Shown here in pieces: positions 12,051-22,804 of a stretch of 64,000 nt of DNA. This DNA is from Cryptomeria japonica (Eukaryota; Streptophyta; Pinopsida; Cupressales; Cupressaceae), in NCBI RefSeq assembly GCF_030272615.1, contig NC_081413.1, positions 20,373,285 through 20,437,284 on the forward strand. The letters run 5' to 3'. The notes under the pieces are model-generated. The model saw nothing but the letters and a program-made list of their open reading frames with translations. It ran no database searches and had not been told where the DNA came from. The translations under genes and the position numbers were made by a program. The number at the start of each line of letters is the position of its first letter. Within the stretch, counting starts at the first letter, position 1.

Positions 12051-15000
12051 TTAGTTACCATTCGGCGGACGCAACTGGTCAAAAATGGATTTGTACTTTG
12101 TCCTTGCATCGGTAAGAGTGGTAGAGAGGGCATCCTTGACACTGTCCATGTGTGAATTCTGAGTTGTAATGTCAGCTAACAGTGAAATTAGTCCATCTAA
12201 GGTGCTTCCCTCTTGCTGAGTGGATAGGGAGGTAGCCTTGTTGATCTGCTCTTGGACGGAGGACAAGTGTGGAATGAATAAGGTTTGAAGAGTCATAATG
12301 TCCATCCTTATTTGGTGCTCTTCATTCCTAAGTTCCAATTGTTGAGCCATGAGCTTTTGTAACTTTGTATAGAATTGCTAAATAGAATTGGGCTCAGTGG
12401 TCACCTTATTTGAGAGATCGGTGATCTCTTTCTCAATCACTTCTATTTTATTTTTGTTGTCTTTAATGAATAAAGAGAATGTACAGAGTGTCTGAAATAA
12501 ATAAAGAATGTGCTTGAGTTGAGTGGACAACTCAGCAATAAATTTTACAAGTTTTACTTTGCCAATAGCAATAGCTTTATGTACCTCTTCAATCATTTCA
12601 GCAGTGAACTCTTTGTCTTTTAACTTGTGCAAGTATTCAGATGCATCTACTCCAAATGTCTCTATTTTAGTTAGGAGTTCATCCAGTTGAATATGGATGG
12701 CTGCATCTTTTGACACTGTAGCTTTAGGTAGCATATCTGTCAATAGTGCTTTGACCTTCTGAAGTACTTTGTTTTTCTTTTGAATAGCCATCTATTTTTC
12801 TTGTTTGGCTTTTGCTTTGCATAGTTCACTGAATTCAATGAGTGCTTGCCCTTTTAATTTGGATATATCGACATTTGGCAACACTATTGGTTTTGACCAA
12901 TCTAATTTGAAACTATGCTTTTTCATTTCCTTTTCTTTACCTTTTATCAATTGAACTAATACAAGGGCTTGGGAGGTTTGTTGACTCTCGGTAGGTTGCT
13001 CCGTAGAGGAAACACTTTTGTTAATTTCTTGAACTTCTGTAGTAGTTTTCGGTGAATCCTTGCTCGGGGTCTCAGTTGTAACATTTTCAGTGCTAGAAGG
13101 AGCTTGAGAAGTTTGTTCCCTAGTGGCTTGAGAATTCGCTTCTCCTTCTGTAGACTTGTGACCCTCTATTCCCTATTCAGTATCCTGAGGGGCCTTGGTT
13201 GAAACAGGTTGAGTGACCGGAGGATAGGGCTGAACTTGTTCCAAAACTAACTCACTGGATACCAGTTTCGTATATGAATTCCCTTCTATCATTTCCTATT
13301 CTGGTGACTCTGTGTCCATGATATCCTCATCAATTTATATAGTGTCTGCAGGGTCTTGCTCGGTGATATCAGGATCTTGCTCGGTGACATCAACTATTTC
13401 AACTTTAGCTTACTCACTAGCATTCTTGATTAGAAAGATTTCCTACCACTTTTCCCTGGTCTCATTCTCTACATCCAAATAAAGTCCATTCATCAATTTC
13501 AAGGCTCTTTGCTTGACTAGGAAGTTTGTGTGGTAGTTTTTCAGATTTTCAGTGATCTCATCTACCAACATGTCTGGAAAGAGATGTACCAAACTTCTTT
13601 CTCTCATCTGCTTTTCTGAGTCCATGGCATATGTCCACTTGTTATCAATATGCACATATAATTCTTTTGGAAGAGAATTAGTTACTTCCAATGGGACCAA
13701 TCAAAATTTCAGAAGAGTGCAGATTATGGCTTCTTCAATTTGTTTCTTTTCTGCATCATTTCTAGATTCATACTAAACCTATCTAAATGATCCAAATCCA
13801 CCATATTGCTTCAGATTAGCACAAAAATTTTCAACACTATGTACATCTTCCTTTTTACTCTTGACAATCTGAAATTTACTTTTGTCTTCAGATTCGGTGT
13901 CACTAGACTGTTTAGCCAAAATGTGTCTCCAAGTAGATTTCTTATATTTTTTTGTTACCTTTGGTGTGGCAAATTTCTTTGGTTTCTTACTCGATGATAC
14001 TGCAGATGATCTTGTGTTAGGTCGCTTTGCTGGAGGAGTCGGTGATACCTTTGATGTATCCCGTTTCTTCCTTTTCAAAAGTTTCCCTTTAGGCAACTCA
14101 ATGCTCAATGTAATAGCTGTCTCTTGGGCTTTAGATTCCTCCTCAGTGATGACTAGAGTGCCCTTGACAGGTGTGGAGGAAGAACCTTCTCCAAATTTCT
14201 CTGTTAATGCCTTGATCATTTTTGTTTCTTTCCTTATAGCCTTGGGTACTACAATGCTCATCTTAACTTTCTCTTTAACTTCTTCATATGTACCATATCT
14301 CAGCTCGGTAGCATGCCTTGGTAATGTAAGAAAAGCATCTATTTTCTATTGTGTGATGTCAAAATCAATCTCATAACCCATAGGTGGCAAAGATTGAGTT
14401 CTCAGTTCCATAGCATTGACATAGCAGTAGTCGGTGTCCACTTCAAAGCATATGTCATCCTTGTATTTCTCCACTAACTTGGGTGGAATCCTATGCTTGT
14501 TATGCATCCTTTCTTTAAACTTGCTAAAGTAATCATCCATAATATCATTAAATTTATCGCCTATCTTTTTGATGAAGTCATTGATTTGATAGGTGATTGG
14601 TCGGTGTAGCTCCCAAACTACATTACCGACTGATGGAAAGAATTTCTTGAAATAGAAAAACATGCATACCAAAAGTGATCCAAACTTCAGTGTGTTAGCC
14701 GAGTTGTTCTTCTTTGGCTTCCTTATGGTGTTTAGATTCTCAAACAGGTTTTTCAACAATACTTCACATAGATCAATTTTCATTCCTTTCTTCACAATTT
14801 TATATGCTAAATTGGCTGTTGCACATGGTACACTGTTTTCCATTGCCGATTGAAAGAAACAATAACCTATTACTCTAATGGCAAACTTCAGCTTTGCATG
14901 TGTCACATCGTTCAATTTCAGTCCTCTATAATCAGATTCAACTCCGGTTAAAGTGATCAATTGCTTTTGTGTTATCATTTTCTGAGCTCGGGCATGATCA

Positions 15001-15423
15001 AAAATAGGGTAACCAGTGATCAAATGAATAATTTCCTTGGTGATCTTGAATGGTTGCTCTTCTAACCACATGAAATCATCATGAACTCTGCTCAGAACAA
15101 ACTTGACCCATTGGGGTTTGAATACACGGGGATAGGTTAGGGATTAGGTCAATCCCTTGATTTTAATGTGTTCATACTTGCTATCCAATTTTGCCATTGG
15201 TACACAATTCATCATATATGTCCTTGATCTCAACATGACCTAGTTCCTCAACATGACACTTAGTGAAGAATCTTACATCCTCAACTAGTAAAACTCTATC
15301 CGGAATGAGTGAAAATGCAAGTTTATCATCCGGTTTAGATCCTACTTTGGGAGTTAGAGAGTATTTTAGTGAGGGCTTTTCAATGTTCTCAACAATAATG
15401 GGCTTCTGGATCTTAGGTGCCAT
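12051..15423 (-). pseudogene. Element N ORF2: long protein with an ITKEIIHLITGYP-type domain
   Basis: Start chosen at 15,423 (MAPKIQKP). A +1 shift near 15,185 and a stop near 15,150 separate the first ~80 codons from the rest. From 15,071 to 12,051 a single frame runs about 1000 codons, interrupted by stops (for example 14,346, 13,779, 13,443, 12,378). Domain order: N-terminal globular region with HDDFMWLEEQPFKITKEII and LKFAIRVIGYCFFQSA, then a basic Lys/Ser-rich region (KRKKRDTSKVSP), an acidic Thr/Gln/Pro-rich linker, and a C-terminal helical region with coiled-coil character (KKNKVLQKVKALLTDMLPK onward). I recall similar frames in plant retroelements lacking pol, but the function is unknown. 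It is not an RT or integrase. Confidence 0.65.
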
Positions 15424-15937
15424 TGCAAATTTTGAATAAACACTTAACAAAAGATCCTTAGGGTTTGAATACTTTTAAATGGCAGACGCTTTCACTTAGC
15501 TAATGTAAAACTAATATTCACAACTGATATGATCGGTAAACTAGCTTGACAATGCATTGTGATTGATGTAAATACCTTGAATTTTGCTTCGGAGGATATT
15601 TGATCACTTTAGAATCGCTTTGCTCTGCTTTCTTGAAAACTTGGTAAGTGTAAAATGACCGCGCAAAAGCTTTAATAACACAATATACCTTATCGGGCTT
15701 CGTGAAGTTAGGTCAGAAAACATTAAATGCACTTGGTACCACTTCCTTTTTATGCTTTTACTGAGTAGCTAGACTTCCTATATTCACTGACTAGACAGGC
15801 TTCCAAAAAGACTTGATAAAATTTCAAATTTCCTAATGCATCTTTAGTTATGCAGATTTTGAATTAAGTACATGATAAAATAGGAACTGTTAAGATTTAA
15901 CCTTTGAGAGAATGCAGTCCCTGCATACCTTTACTGA
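15424..15937 (-). other. Spacer between element N ORF1 and ORF2
   Basis: Noncoding, with CTCGGT/ATCGGTAA motifs like those of the LTR. No promoter or other signal recognised. Confidence 0.5.
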
Positions 15938-17285
15938 TTAATTTGGAATAGGTGCACCTAACTCAGTAGATAAGGTGCTTTCTTCATTTGACACAATTTC
16001 CTTCTTTTTCCAAATCATCTGTAATTTGCCTTCTATTTCCTTAGTATCTTCTCTAGGTTGATCTCTACAATCTCTAGCCAAGTGTCCAACTTTGTGACAA
16101 TGAAGACATGCCATGCCAAGATTTCTCCATGATCTTTGGTTGTTCATTCCAAACCTTATAAAGAAGTTGGCACTTATATGTCCATATCTTCCACAACATT
16201 CACACCATATCCTTGTATTGTAATCCCATGGTATTGTAGAATACTATCGGTTAGGACCTGTGTGAGTTCGGTAGCCTCTAGTATTTGCTCAGTGTGCAGA
16301 CCACATATAATTCTCTTTCTTAAACCAACACTTCTCAGTACTATGTCCATATCTATTGCAATTTTTACAAAATCCTTTGAATTTTGCCTTCTAATAATTG
16401 CTAGCAGACTTTGTCCTACATTGGTTAGATGTGTGACCATATTTATTGCAATTGTAACAATAACCATTATACCTAGTGACATTTGGTTGCTTACCTTTTT
16501 TCATTTGGCACATAATAGTAGTATGTCCTTGATTTCCACAGTAGTTGCAAATATGATTCTTTCTTTTGATGTTCTTCTTGTTTCCAGCTTGCTTTGATGA
16601 TTCTCCTCTCTCAGTAGTATGGATTCCCTTCTTGGTAGAGTCTTTTTCTTTGTAACTGAGTCAGGTAAAATTGTCTTTCTGTGTTCAGTTGCTCATCCAA
16701 CATATTTGATGCTTCATAACTCTTTTTCAGTGTTTCTTTGAATTTCTTCTCTATTTCAAGTTCATCGGTCAACCTTGATACTTCAAGTTTCAATGCTTTC
16801 TTCTCATCATTTTTCACATTTGCTTCATGATGTGCATAACCCAATTGATTTGACAGATTTTGTTGAATCCCAGTCAACCTTGTGATTTCATCATTCTTTT
16901 CAGATACTAACACTTCAAGTTGTTGTTTTTCTCTTTCTAGATCTCTTACTTTATCCTCAGTTGTCCTCAATGCATCAAGAATTTCAATCATTTGTGTGCT
17001 GAAATGTTCATGTCCTCTTTTCATTGCTTTTAGCTGATCAATCAATGCTTTGTTCTTTTCCTTTAGTTCTCCAATCATCTCTTTAGTCTCTTCAGATATA
17101 CTATGCTCAGATGATGTTTCAATTTGTTCCACTAACACTTGAGAGTCCTATATATCATTAGATAATCTTCTTCTAACTTTTAGAGATTTTTGCATTTGTC
17201 TTTGCATGTCTACAATCACTTGATTATCATGATCCAACTCATTTTGAAGATTCACAATTCTTCGAGATTGTTTATAGCCTTCCAT
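15938..17285 (-). pseudogene. Element N ORF1: coiled-coil protein with five CCHC zinc knuckles (Gag-like)
   Basis: Start at 17,285 (MEGYKQSRRIVNLQNEL). A TAG at 17,150-17,148 and a frame change near 16,625 interrupt it. The N-terminal ~230 residues are heptad-rich coiled coil (EKNKALIDQLKAM, REKQQLEVLVSEKNDEI). Five zinc knuckles follow: CNYCGNQGHTTIMC, CYNCNKYGHTSNQC, CKNCNRYGHSTEKC, CECCGRYGHISANF (last Cys lost) and CLHCHKVGHLARDC. Further stops lie between knuckles 2 and 5. CX2CX4HX4C knuckles bind nucleic acid in retroelement Gag proteins, and the coiled coil could drive assembly. No canonical capsid domain is visible, so this is a Gag analogue and not a typical gypsy Gag. Confidence 0.75.
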
Positions 17286-17329
17286 TCATAAGATCTTTCT
17301 CTTTAGGCTATTAATCCCTTTTCCAAGAT

Positions 17330-17345
17330 TGAAGCTCTAATACCA
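17330..17345 (-). other. Element N primer binding site, initiator Met tRNA type
   Basis: The minus strand reads TGGTATTAGAGCTTC two bases after the 5' LTR end. It differs at one base from TGGTATCAGAGC, the usual plant initiator-Met primer site. Confidence 0.85.
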
Positions 17346-17347
17346 AT

Positions 17348-18511
17348 TGTTAGGCCCAATATGGAAAGCTAATGTACTAAGAGGGGAGGGGTGAATCAGT
17401 ACTTCAAATCCTTTCTTCAACAATAACTTTACTATTATGCATAAACCAAAAACTATTGTAACATAACATAAAGCTAAAACAAATAAATAACAATCATACA
17501 TGATTCACTCCATAACACATATATTTTGGTTACGCAGAAACTCTTGGTTAGAGAGAAAAACTATAGTGGGGATGGCACCCACAACTTCACTATTGCAATA
17601 ATAAAGGTTGCTCGGTTAGAGCTACATGTTTAGCTATTTTTTATAGCTTACCTTGTTAGGAGTATCATTATTGTTAGATCTACCTTGCTAAAGGATTTTA
17701 CAACACTTATTCTAAATGTTGCACCTAGTTAAAGCCTTTACAATTTATAGACTTTATTAGAGTCTTTTACCCTGTTAAAAGTTTCTCTTACAACTCAAAA
17801 TATTACAATAAAATCTTTACAAATATCTGCAACTTCACATCTAAAATGTTATAGCAGATTCTATATGCTCAAACTGAGATTACCTTGCTGATAGCATACC
17901 TCGGTAACCCATAGATTAACTCGGTAAACCCTTCTGTTTACTCTATTCCTTGAGTGTTCTCTAAAATCCTTCTCGATGACCTTTGTGTCTTTGACAGTCG
18001 CAATGCTCAGTGTTTCCTTATCTATCACATATGTCTTGCTTCATATATCTCTGTTTTTCAATATTTTTATCCTTAATCCATGCTATATAAATAGATCTCT
18101 TATGTTAATGATCTGTTCATTACTTCGATCTTACAAACATGATTTATCAAATGAATAAGCATACAAAATATTTCATTGGATAGATGACCTCAAAATCATA
18201 CAAAATCTTTAAGTGCAATTTCCAATGTAATAATGGTTCTTTGTTCCTCAATCTTGTAACACATTTTCCCATGTTTGTCTAGGTTCAATGAATCTGGTAA
18301 ACACGTTTCACTCGGTATATTATTTTTTCTGCTCGGTAGATATAGAGTGTTACTTAGTAGACAACTCGGTGTATACTAGGCTCTGTGACTACTTTCTTCT
18401 ATTACCAACTGCTCTGTGCTTACCGACTGAATATTTTGGTAGTAGTAATCGACTAGAGTATATAGAATGACACTGGACATAAAACTAATGGCAACTTAGT
18501 AAGTAGTAACA
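17348..18511 (-). repeat. Element N 5' LTR
   Basis: 1164 bp, partner of 10,506-11,683. The AGAAG target duplication follows directly at 18,512-18,516. Confidence 0.93.
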
Positions 18512-18516
18512 AGAAG

Positions 18517-19212
18517 GTGGTTTGATGTTATTTAAAGAAGGCATGGATTGAGAATAAGGTGGTGTGACATTATGAGAAGTAGGCATAGGTGATGATTGGG
18601 TAGGACAAGGGACACTCAAAGGAGGAATAAAGTTGTTGAAGGAATTTCCCGCTTGTGTCACACTAATTGGTCGTCGAATAATAGGAACACTCATGGAAGA
18701 CATAGGTAAAGATGGAGGATTAAATGAAGAAGAGGGATTTCCCCCATGTCCAATGTTTGTAGGAATGACATTTTAAGTTGAAGTAGCCATGATGTTGGAT
18801 GTAAAAGTAGGAATACTAGTCATAAGAGTAGTCAAAAGAATATAAGGATTGAATTGTGTTGCTGGTTATGAATAACCTAGGGTTTCAGAACAACTCTTGA
18901 TAGGCATGAAATTAGAATCAACAATATGTGCAATGCCACATAATATATCAATTCCATTAGATTATGACTTTTAATCATTCTCTTAAGGCCTTCAATTAAT
19001 GGGATAGCTTCGCTATTAGGGTATTCTTGGGACATCCATTATTGAAAGTTATCAAATTGATTGTCCCATGTGGAAAGTTGATTTAAGAAACCCTAGTTAA
19101 ATCTTCTTCTTCATCATGGGACTCATCAATGGGGTGAATAGGCACATGATAAGGATGGGAAGAATTAGCATGAACCTTATTAAAGAAGTCAGCCAAATTA
19201 GGATCCATCTCC
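18517..19212 (-). pseudogene. G1 gag, 5' part (upstream of the element N insertion)
   Basis: Start at 19,212 (MDPNLADFFNKVHANSSHPY), followed by DESHDEEEDLTRVS. Several frame changes and stops follow, then an open Pro/Ser-rich stretch (18,703-18,517) ending SMPSLNNIKPPS exactly at the insertion point. The codons after the insertion (10,505 onward) read QSTMSNINSSTKM, so the frame rejoins if element N and one AGAAG copy are removed. This is the N-terminal part of the Gag precursor, less conserved than the capsid part. Confidence 0.65.
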
Positions 19213-21004
19213 TCGATAATTAACATTGGGAAGCCTTAATTCTAATGCTTCGTCTAACGGGGATAGGATACTTGTAGGAAAGATAGTGGTAAAAATCATG
19301 CACTAGAGGGAAAATTTGAATTTTGAATTTTGAACAAAACTTACAAAATTGATTAATGCAAAATTTAATAAAATAATGATTACACAATTTGAACTTTGTT
19401 GGGGGAAGACGATGACACAATTTCAAAAAGTGAAAGGAAATTGGAATTTTAAAATTAGGGCCAAGGGAATACCACTTAATTTTAAAATCAGAATTTTTAA
19501 AATTAGAGTAGACTAAATTAACCTCTTAATATTAAAAAAAATCTTGAAATTTGAAATGTTGAATTTTGAAAATAATGATTATATAATTTGAACTTTTTTG
19601 GGGGAAGAGGATGACACAATTTCAAAAAGTGAAAGGAAATTGGAATTTTAAAATTAGGGCCAAGGGAATACCACTTAATTTTAAAATCAGAATTTTTAAA
19701 ATCAGGGCAGACTAAATTAACCTCTTAATTTTAAAAAATTTCTTAAAATTTGAAATGTTGAATTTTGAAGGAATTTCCAATTCTAAAGGGATTAAAAATA
19801 AAAAAAATCAACCAATCTTATAGATTTAGGCTATTAAATATAGTCATAACAGTCTCCTAAAATTTCAGGAAAAAAGCTGAGGACTGTGGTGGGAACACAC
19901 ATGGTCAAACCAACTTTTTTTGAATTTTTTAGGGATGGATATTAGGACGATTTTAAAGCTGACCCCCAAAAATTGACAAATTTTATGACCTCTAGATGGG
20001 CGAAATGAAGGCGTAAATGTAAAAATATGACCCTATGAGGGTTTTGAAGAAAAAGAAGAATTGAATTGCAAATTTGAAAATGTCAAACCTAATTGATAGG
20101 GACACCTTGAAAAATGTTTAGAAATCTGAATTGGAACCAAATTGATTTGAAATTTGAACAAAGTCCAATTAAATTTGAATGTTAGGGTTTTATGAACTAA
20201 CCTCTTAATTTTAAAATTTGAATTTTGGGAAAAAATGGGGGAAACTGAAAATTTGATTTGTAGGATTAAAGACAAATTTGAGAACAATAAAAAATCTGAA
20301 AATTAAATGGAAATCCAATTTTTGCAAAAGTTCAAGACGATTTTTGAAAATTTGGGTTTTAAAAAGTAACCTCTTAATTTTGTAAATTTTAATTGCAAAT
20401 TGAACAAGACAATGAGGAAATTGAATTTGACAATCGAAACGATTTTTAGATCTAAGATAACTACAAGAAATTTTTTACAAATTATAAGTTTAAGTTTACA
20501 TTAAAAAACTAGGGTTTTTAATGATTTAACCACTAAGTTTGCAGAAATTTGAAACGTGTAAATGAAAAATATGCAATTTTGTTCAAAGGAAAGCATGCAA
20601 GACATCAGGTTAACCAAAATGTGATGTGGGAAAATGGTGAATGATGAGATCAAGAGGAACACTACCCTTTCCCTCAAAGAGAGATGAAAGTTTCACTATT
20701 GATTACCCTTCAAACACTCTTCACCAAATTAAATTTGGAAGAGGAGAGAAGAATTCAATAGATTCAACCTCTCGACAAAAAGAAAATTGAATTCTGAATG
20801 AAATGGGAATGATAAGTTGATCCCCTCTTCCTTATTTGAAATGTAAAGGAATTGATTGAATTATGTAGTGAAAAAGTGACAAAGAACGGATTATAACTTG
20901 AGATCAAAATATGGGATGAAGTGATGCACCTAGATCTAGCAATAATATGTCGAGATGAAGTCGCCCTGCAAATTTGAGGAAACATTGCCTGGATCATGGT
21001 GGGA
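19213..21004 (-). other. G1 leader, AT-rich, no conserved gene
   Basis: Very A/T-rich with recurring AATTTTGAA and CCTCTTAATTTTAAAA phrases. The longest open frame (20,764-21,204 minus) crosses the candidate primer site into the LTR and has no recognisable domain, so I do not call it a gene. Confidence 0.55.
19372..19770. repeat. 199 bp tandem duplication in the G1 leader
   Basis: AATAATGATTA starts copies at 19,372 and 19,571. Both contain GGGGGAAGA, GATGACACAATTTCAAAAAG and AGGGCCAAGGGAATACC. Diverged fragments of the same phrase recur down to about 20,380. Confidence 0.85.
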
Positions 21005-21021
21005 ACGTAGACGGTCCTCCA
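21005..21021 (-). other. Candidate G1 primer binding site
   Basis: The minus strand reads TGGAGGACCGTCTACG, starting TGG as a tRNA 3' end complement must. It is loosely like the TGGCGCCGTCTGTGGG primer site of plant Ty3/gypsy elements. A 7 nt spacer separates it from the proposed LTR edge. Weak call. Confidence 0.3.
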
Positions 21022-21028
21022 AAAAATC

Positions 21029-21858
21029 TGAGAAACAAAAATGGGTTTTCCACCTTTGGAAATGGAGCCCAAATCCAAAAGCACAACTACACACCTACAA
21101 CCTACACACAGAAAAGAGAGGAAAATGGGTTGGGATTGGGGGTTTGGCTTTAGGTCAAACCCCAGTTTTAGAATTAACCAAGTAATGAAAGAAAGTACTT
21201 GCAAGTAGCTGTAAATGAAAGATCGAATTGTAAATCAACTCAAGGGAGGTTGGGATAGAAATGCTGATAGAAATTATTGTGTGGAATTGAATGTTGGAAT
21301 CAATCTCCTCGTCAATGGTTGAATCCTCAACTTGAATGCAACATCTGGCCTTGAAGGGAGACTTGAGAATGCTCAATGCTGGAAAACAATCCTTGAAGGC
21401 TCTTGAATACTTGATTGCTTGTGCAACTTGAATCTATCCAACTTCGACCTACCCAACTTATGAAAATGAGATGATGAATTCCCCTTAAATACATGTTAGT
21501 GGATTTGATTTTCATCACAAACCGACATCGGGTGAGTTTCCCACCCAATGCACAACCAACAATGGAACCCTGGGAAGGGTCTTGCCACAAAATAGGTCAA
21601 GGATAGGGGTGCCATGACCCTATCCTAGGAAGACAAGGGTTCCATGCGCCTGTCCAAGGGGGATAGTGGTAGCACTCCCCTATCCTACCCCTTTCTCCAG
21701 GGCAGAGTGCGGATGGGGTGATGCAGAGGCCAAGAAAGAAGTTGTTGTGAGGGTTGAGGAATCTTCGGTCTTCGATCAGGCTAGAGGAATCGATCTCATG
21801 TGTGTGAGAACCCTAATAAAGTAAAAAATTACTAGGGTCGCAATTTTATGACACCACA
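21029..21858 (-). repeat. G1 5' LTR
   Basis: The right end (GACACCACA at 21,858) matches the LTR ends at 7136 and 59,183. Similarity to the 58 kb copy continues left to about 21,090; the inner edge at 21,029 depends on the candidate primer site. The LTR contains a GC-rich block (about 21,540-21,720) with CCCTATCC and GCACTCCCC phrases. Confidence 0.6.
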
Positions 21859-22804
21859 ATAAGATCTAATAGATCTTACAAAATGTTTTGTTAAATGCTC
21901 AACAAAGAAAACCCAATTCATATAATAAATGATCAAAGGAAAAGGTTCAACAATGATACAATTTTCATAGTTTTTTTTTCATTAAAGTTTCAAACACTAT
22001 AATTATATTATTAAATCAAAGAGATTATACAATAGAGTACCATTAAAACAAAGAAGTTGAAACTAGGTGATCAAAGGATAAAACTAACATCTTGGGTGAA
22101 TCCCAAACACCCAAACATGAGTAAAATATCTATTTATGAATATGGTTTTAAAAGATCAAAGATATAGAAACAAGAAGCCCCCATAACTGAACATTGGAAC
22201 TTGGATAAGAGTAGGCAAAATTTGATAAAAGACTATTAACACAACACTAGCAAAATGGAATCAACATTATCATAAGAAGACCCTTGCACATAAGTACTTT
22301 GCACATTTTGCATACTTTAATAAAGTGCATTTTTCCAAAAGCCCACCAAATAGCTGAGAGACCAAATAAAAAAATAATTATTTAGGGCATTGACCAAATC
22401 TTGAAGCAATAGTTGTATACAACAACTCCTATCCAATGATGCTCTAAATAAGAAATTCTTGAAATTTAAGAATGAGAGAAGAAAACATCTCCATTGGGAA
22501 AAAATAGCCAAGATAAGATGATCAATGATGATAGAAAGTCTATGGACAAGCCATATTTCATACAAAGTGAGGTGAAATTAATACAAAAAAGAAATCTTTC
22601 ATTTATGTCATATTTCTATGATTATACTTGAACCTGCACTCAAATCAAGAAAAGGTTAGATAATAAAAAAAATTAGAATTACAAGTAATCCACAACAAGA
22701 ATGAGGGGATTTAGTGGTAATGTCAAGAATAGTAGAGTAGTTCCCAAAGAGCCCAAGAACACTCCAGCGAATTTAAAAATGTAATTTGTATAAGATGAAT
22801 TTAA
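21859..22804. other. AT-rich stretch, no gene recognised
   Basis: Right flank of G1. A short open frame at 22,317-22,565 (minus) has no recognisable domain. Confidence 0.5.

Larger units (their letters stand above)
10506..18511 (-). mobile_element. Element N: complete non-autonomous LTR retrotransposon nested in G1 gag
   Basis: Length 8006 bp. LTRs are at 10,506-11,683 and 17,348-18,511, both TGTTAGGCCC...AAGTAGTAACA on the plus strand. A perfect 5 bp target duplication AGAAG flanks it at 10,501-10,505 and 18,512-18,516. The polypurine tract beside the left LTR and the primer binding site beside the right LTR place it on the minus strand. The interior holds two long decayed reading frames (ORF1 17,285-15,938, ORF2 15,423-12,051). 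I find no protease, RT, RNase H or integrase motif in any frame. The superfamily of its helper cannot be told from this sequence. Confidence 0.93.
6600..21858 (-). mobile_element. Element G1: non-autonomous LTR retrotransposon, gag and protease-like only, interrupted by element N
   Basis: Read on the minus strand: 5' LTR ending near 21,858, long leader, gag start at 19,212, insertion of element N after 18,512, gag continuing from 10,505, protease-like region, Pro-rich and acidic C-terminal region ending at 7834, polypurine tract at 7137-7151, and a shortened 3' LTR at 6600-7136. Without element N the element is roughly 7 kb. No reverse transcriptase, RNase H or integrase is present, so it would depend on a helper. 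The gag and protease styles are Ty3/gypsy. No target duplication can be recognised because the outer end of the 3' LTR appears deleted. Confidence 0.75.

Noticed and set aside
13882-14376. 164-codon plus frame
   Set aside because: Opposite strand shadow of element N ORF2, hydrophobic mirror of Lys/Ser codons.
10506-18511. Assigning element N to Ty1/copia on its Met-type primer site
   Set aside because: Initiator-Met primer sites occur in both copia and gypsy elements, and no pol is present to decide.
20764-21204. 146-codon minus frame as a gene
   Set aside because: Spans leader, candidate primer site and LTR; no domain.
6595-21863. Target site duplication for G1
   Set aside because: CACAA at 6595-6599 and ATAAG at 21,859-21,863 do not match; the outer 3' LTR end is deleted.
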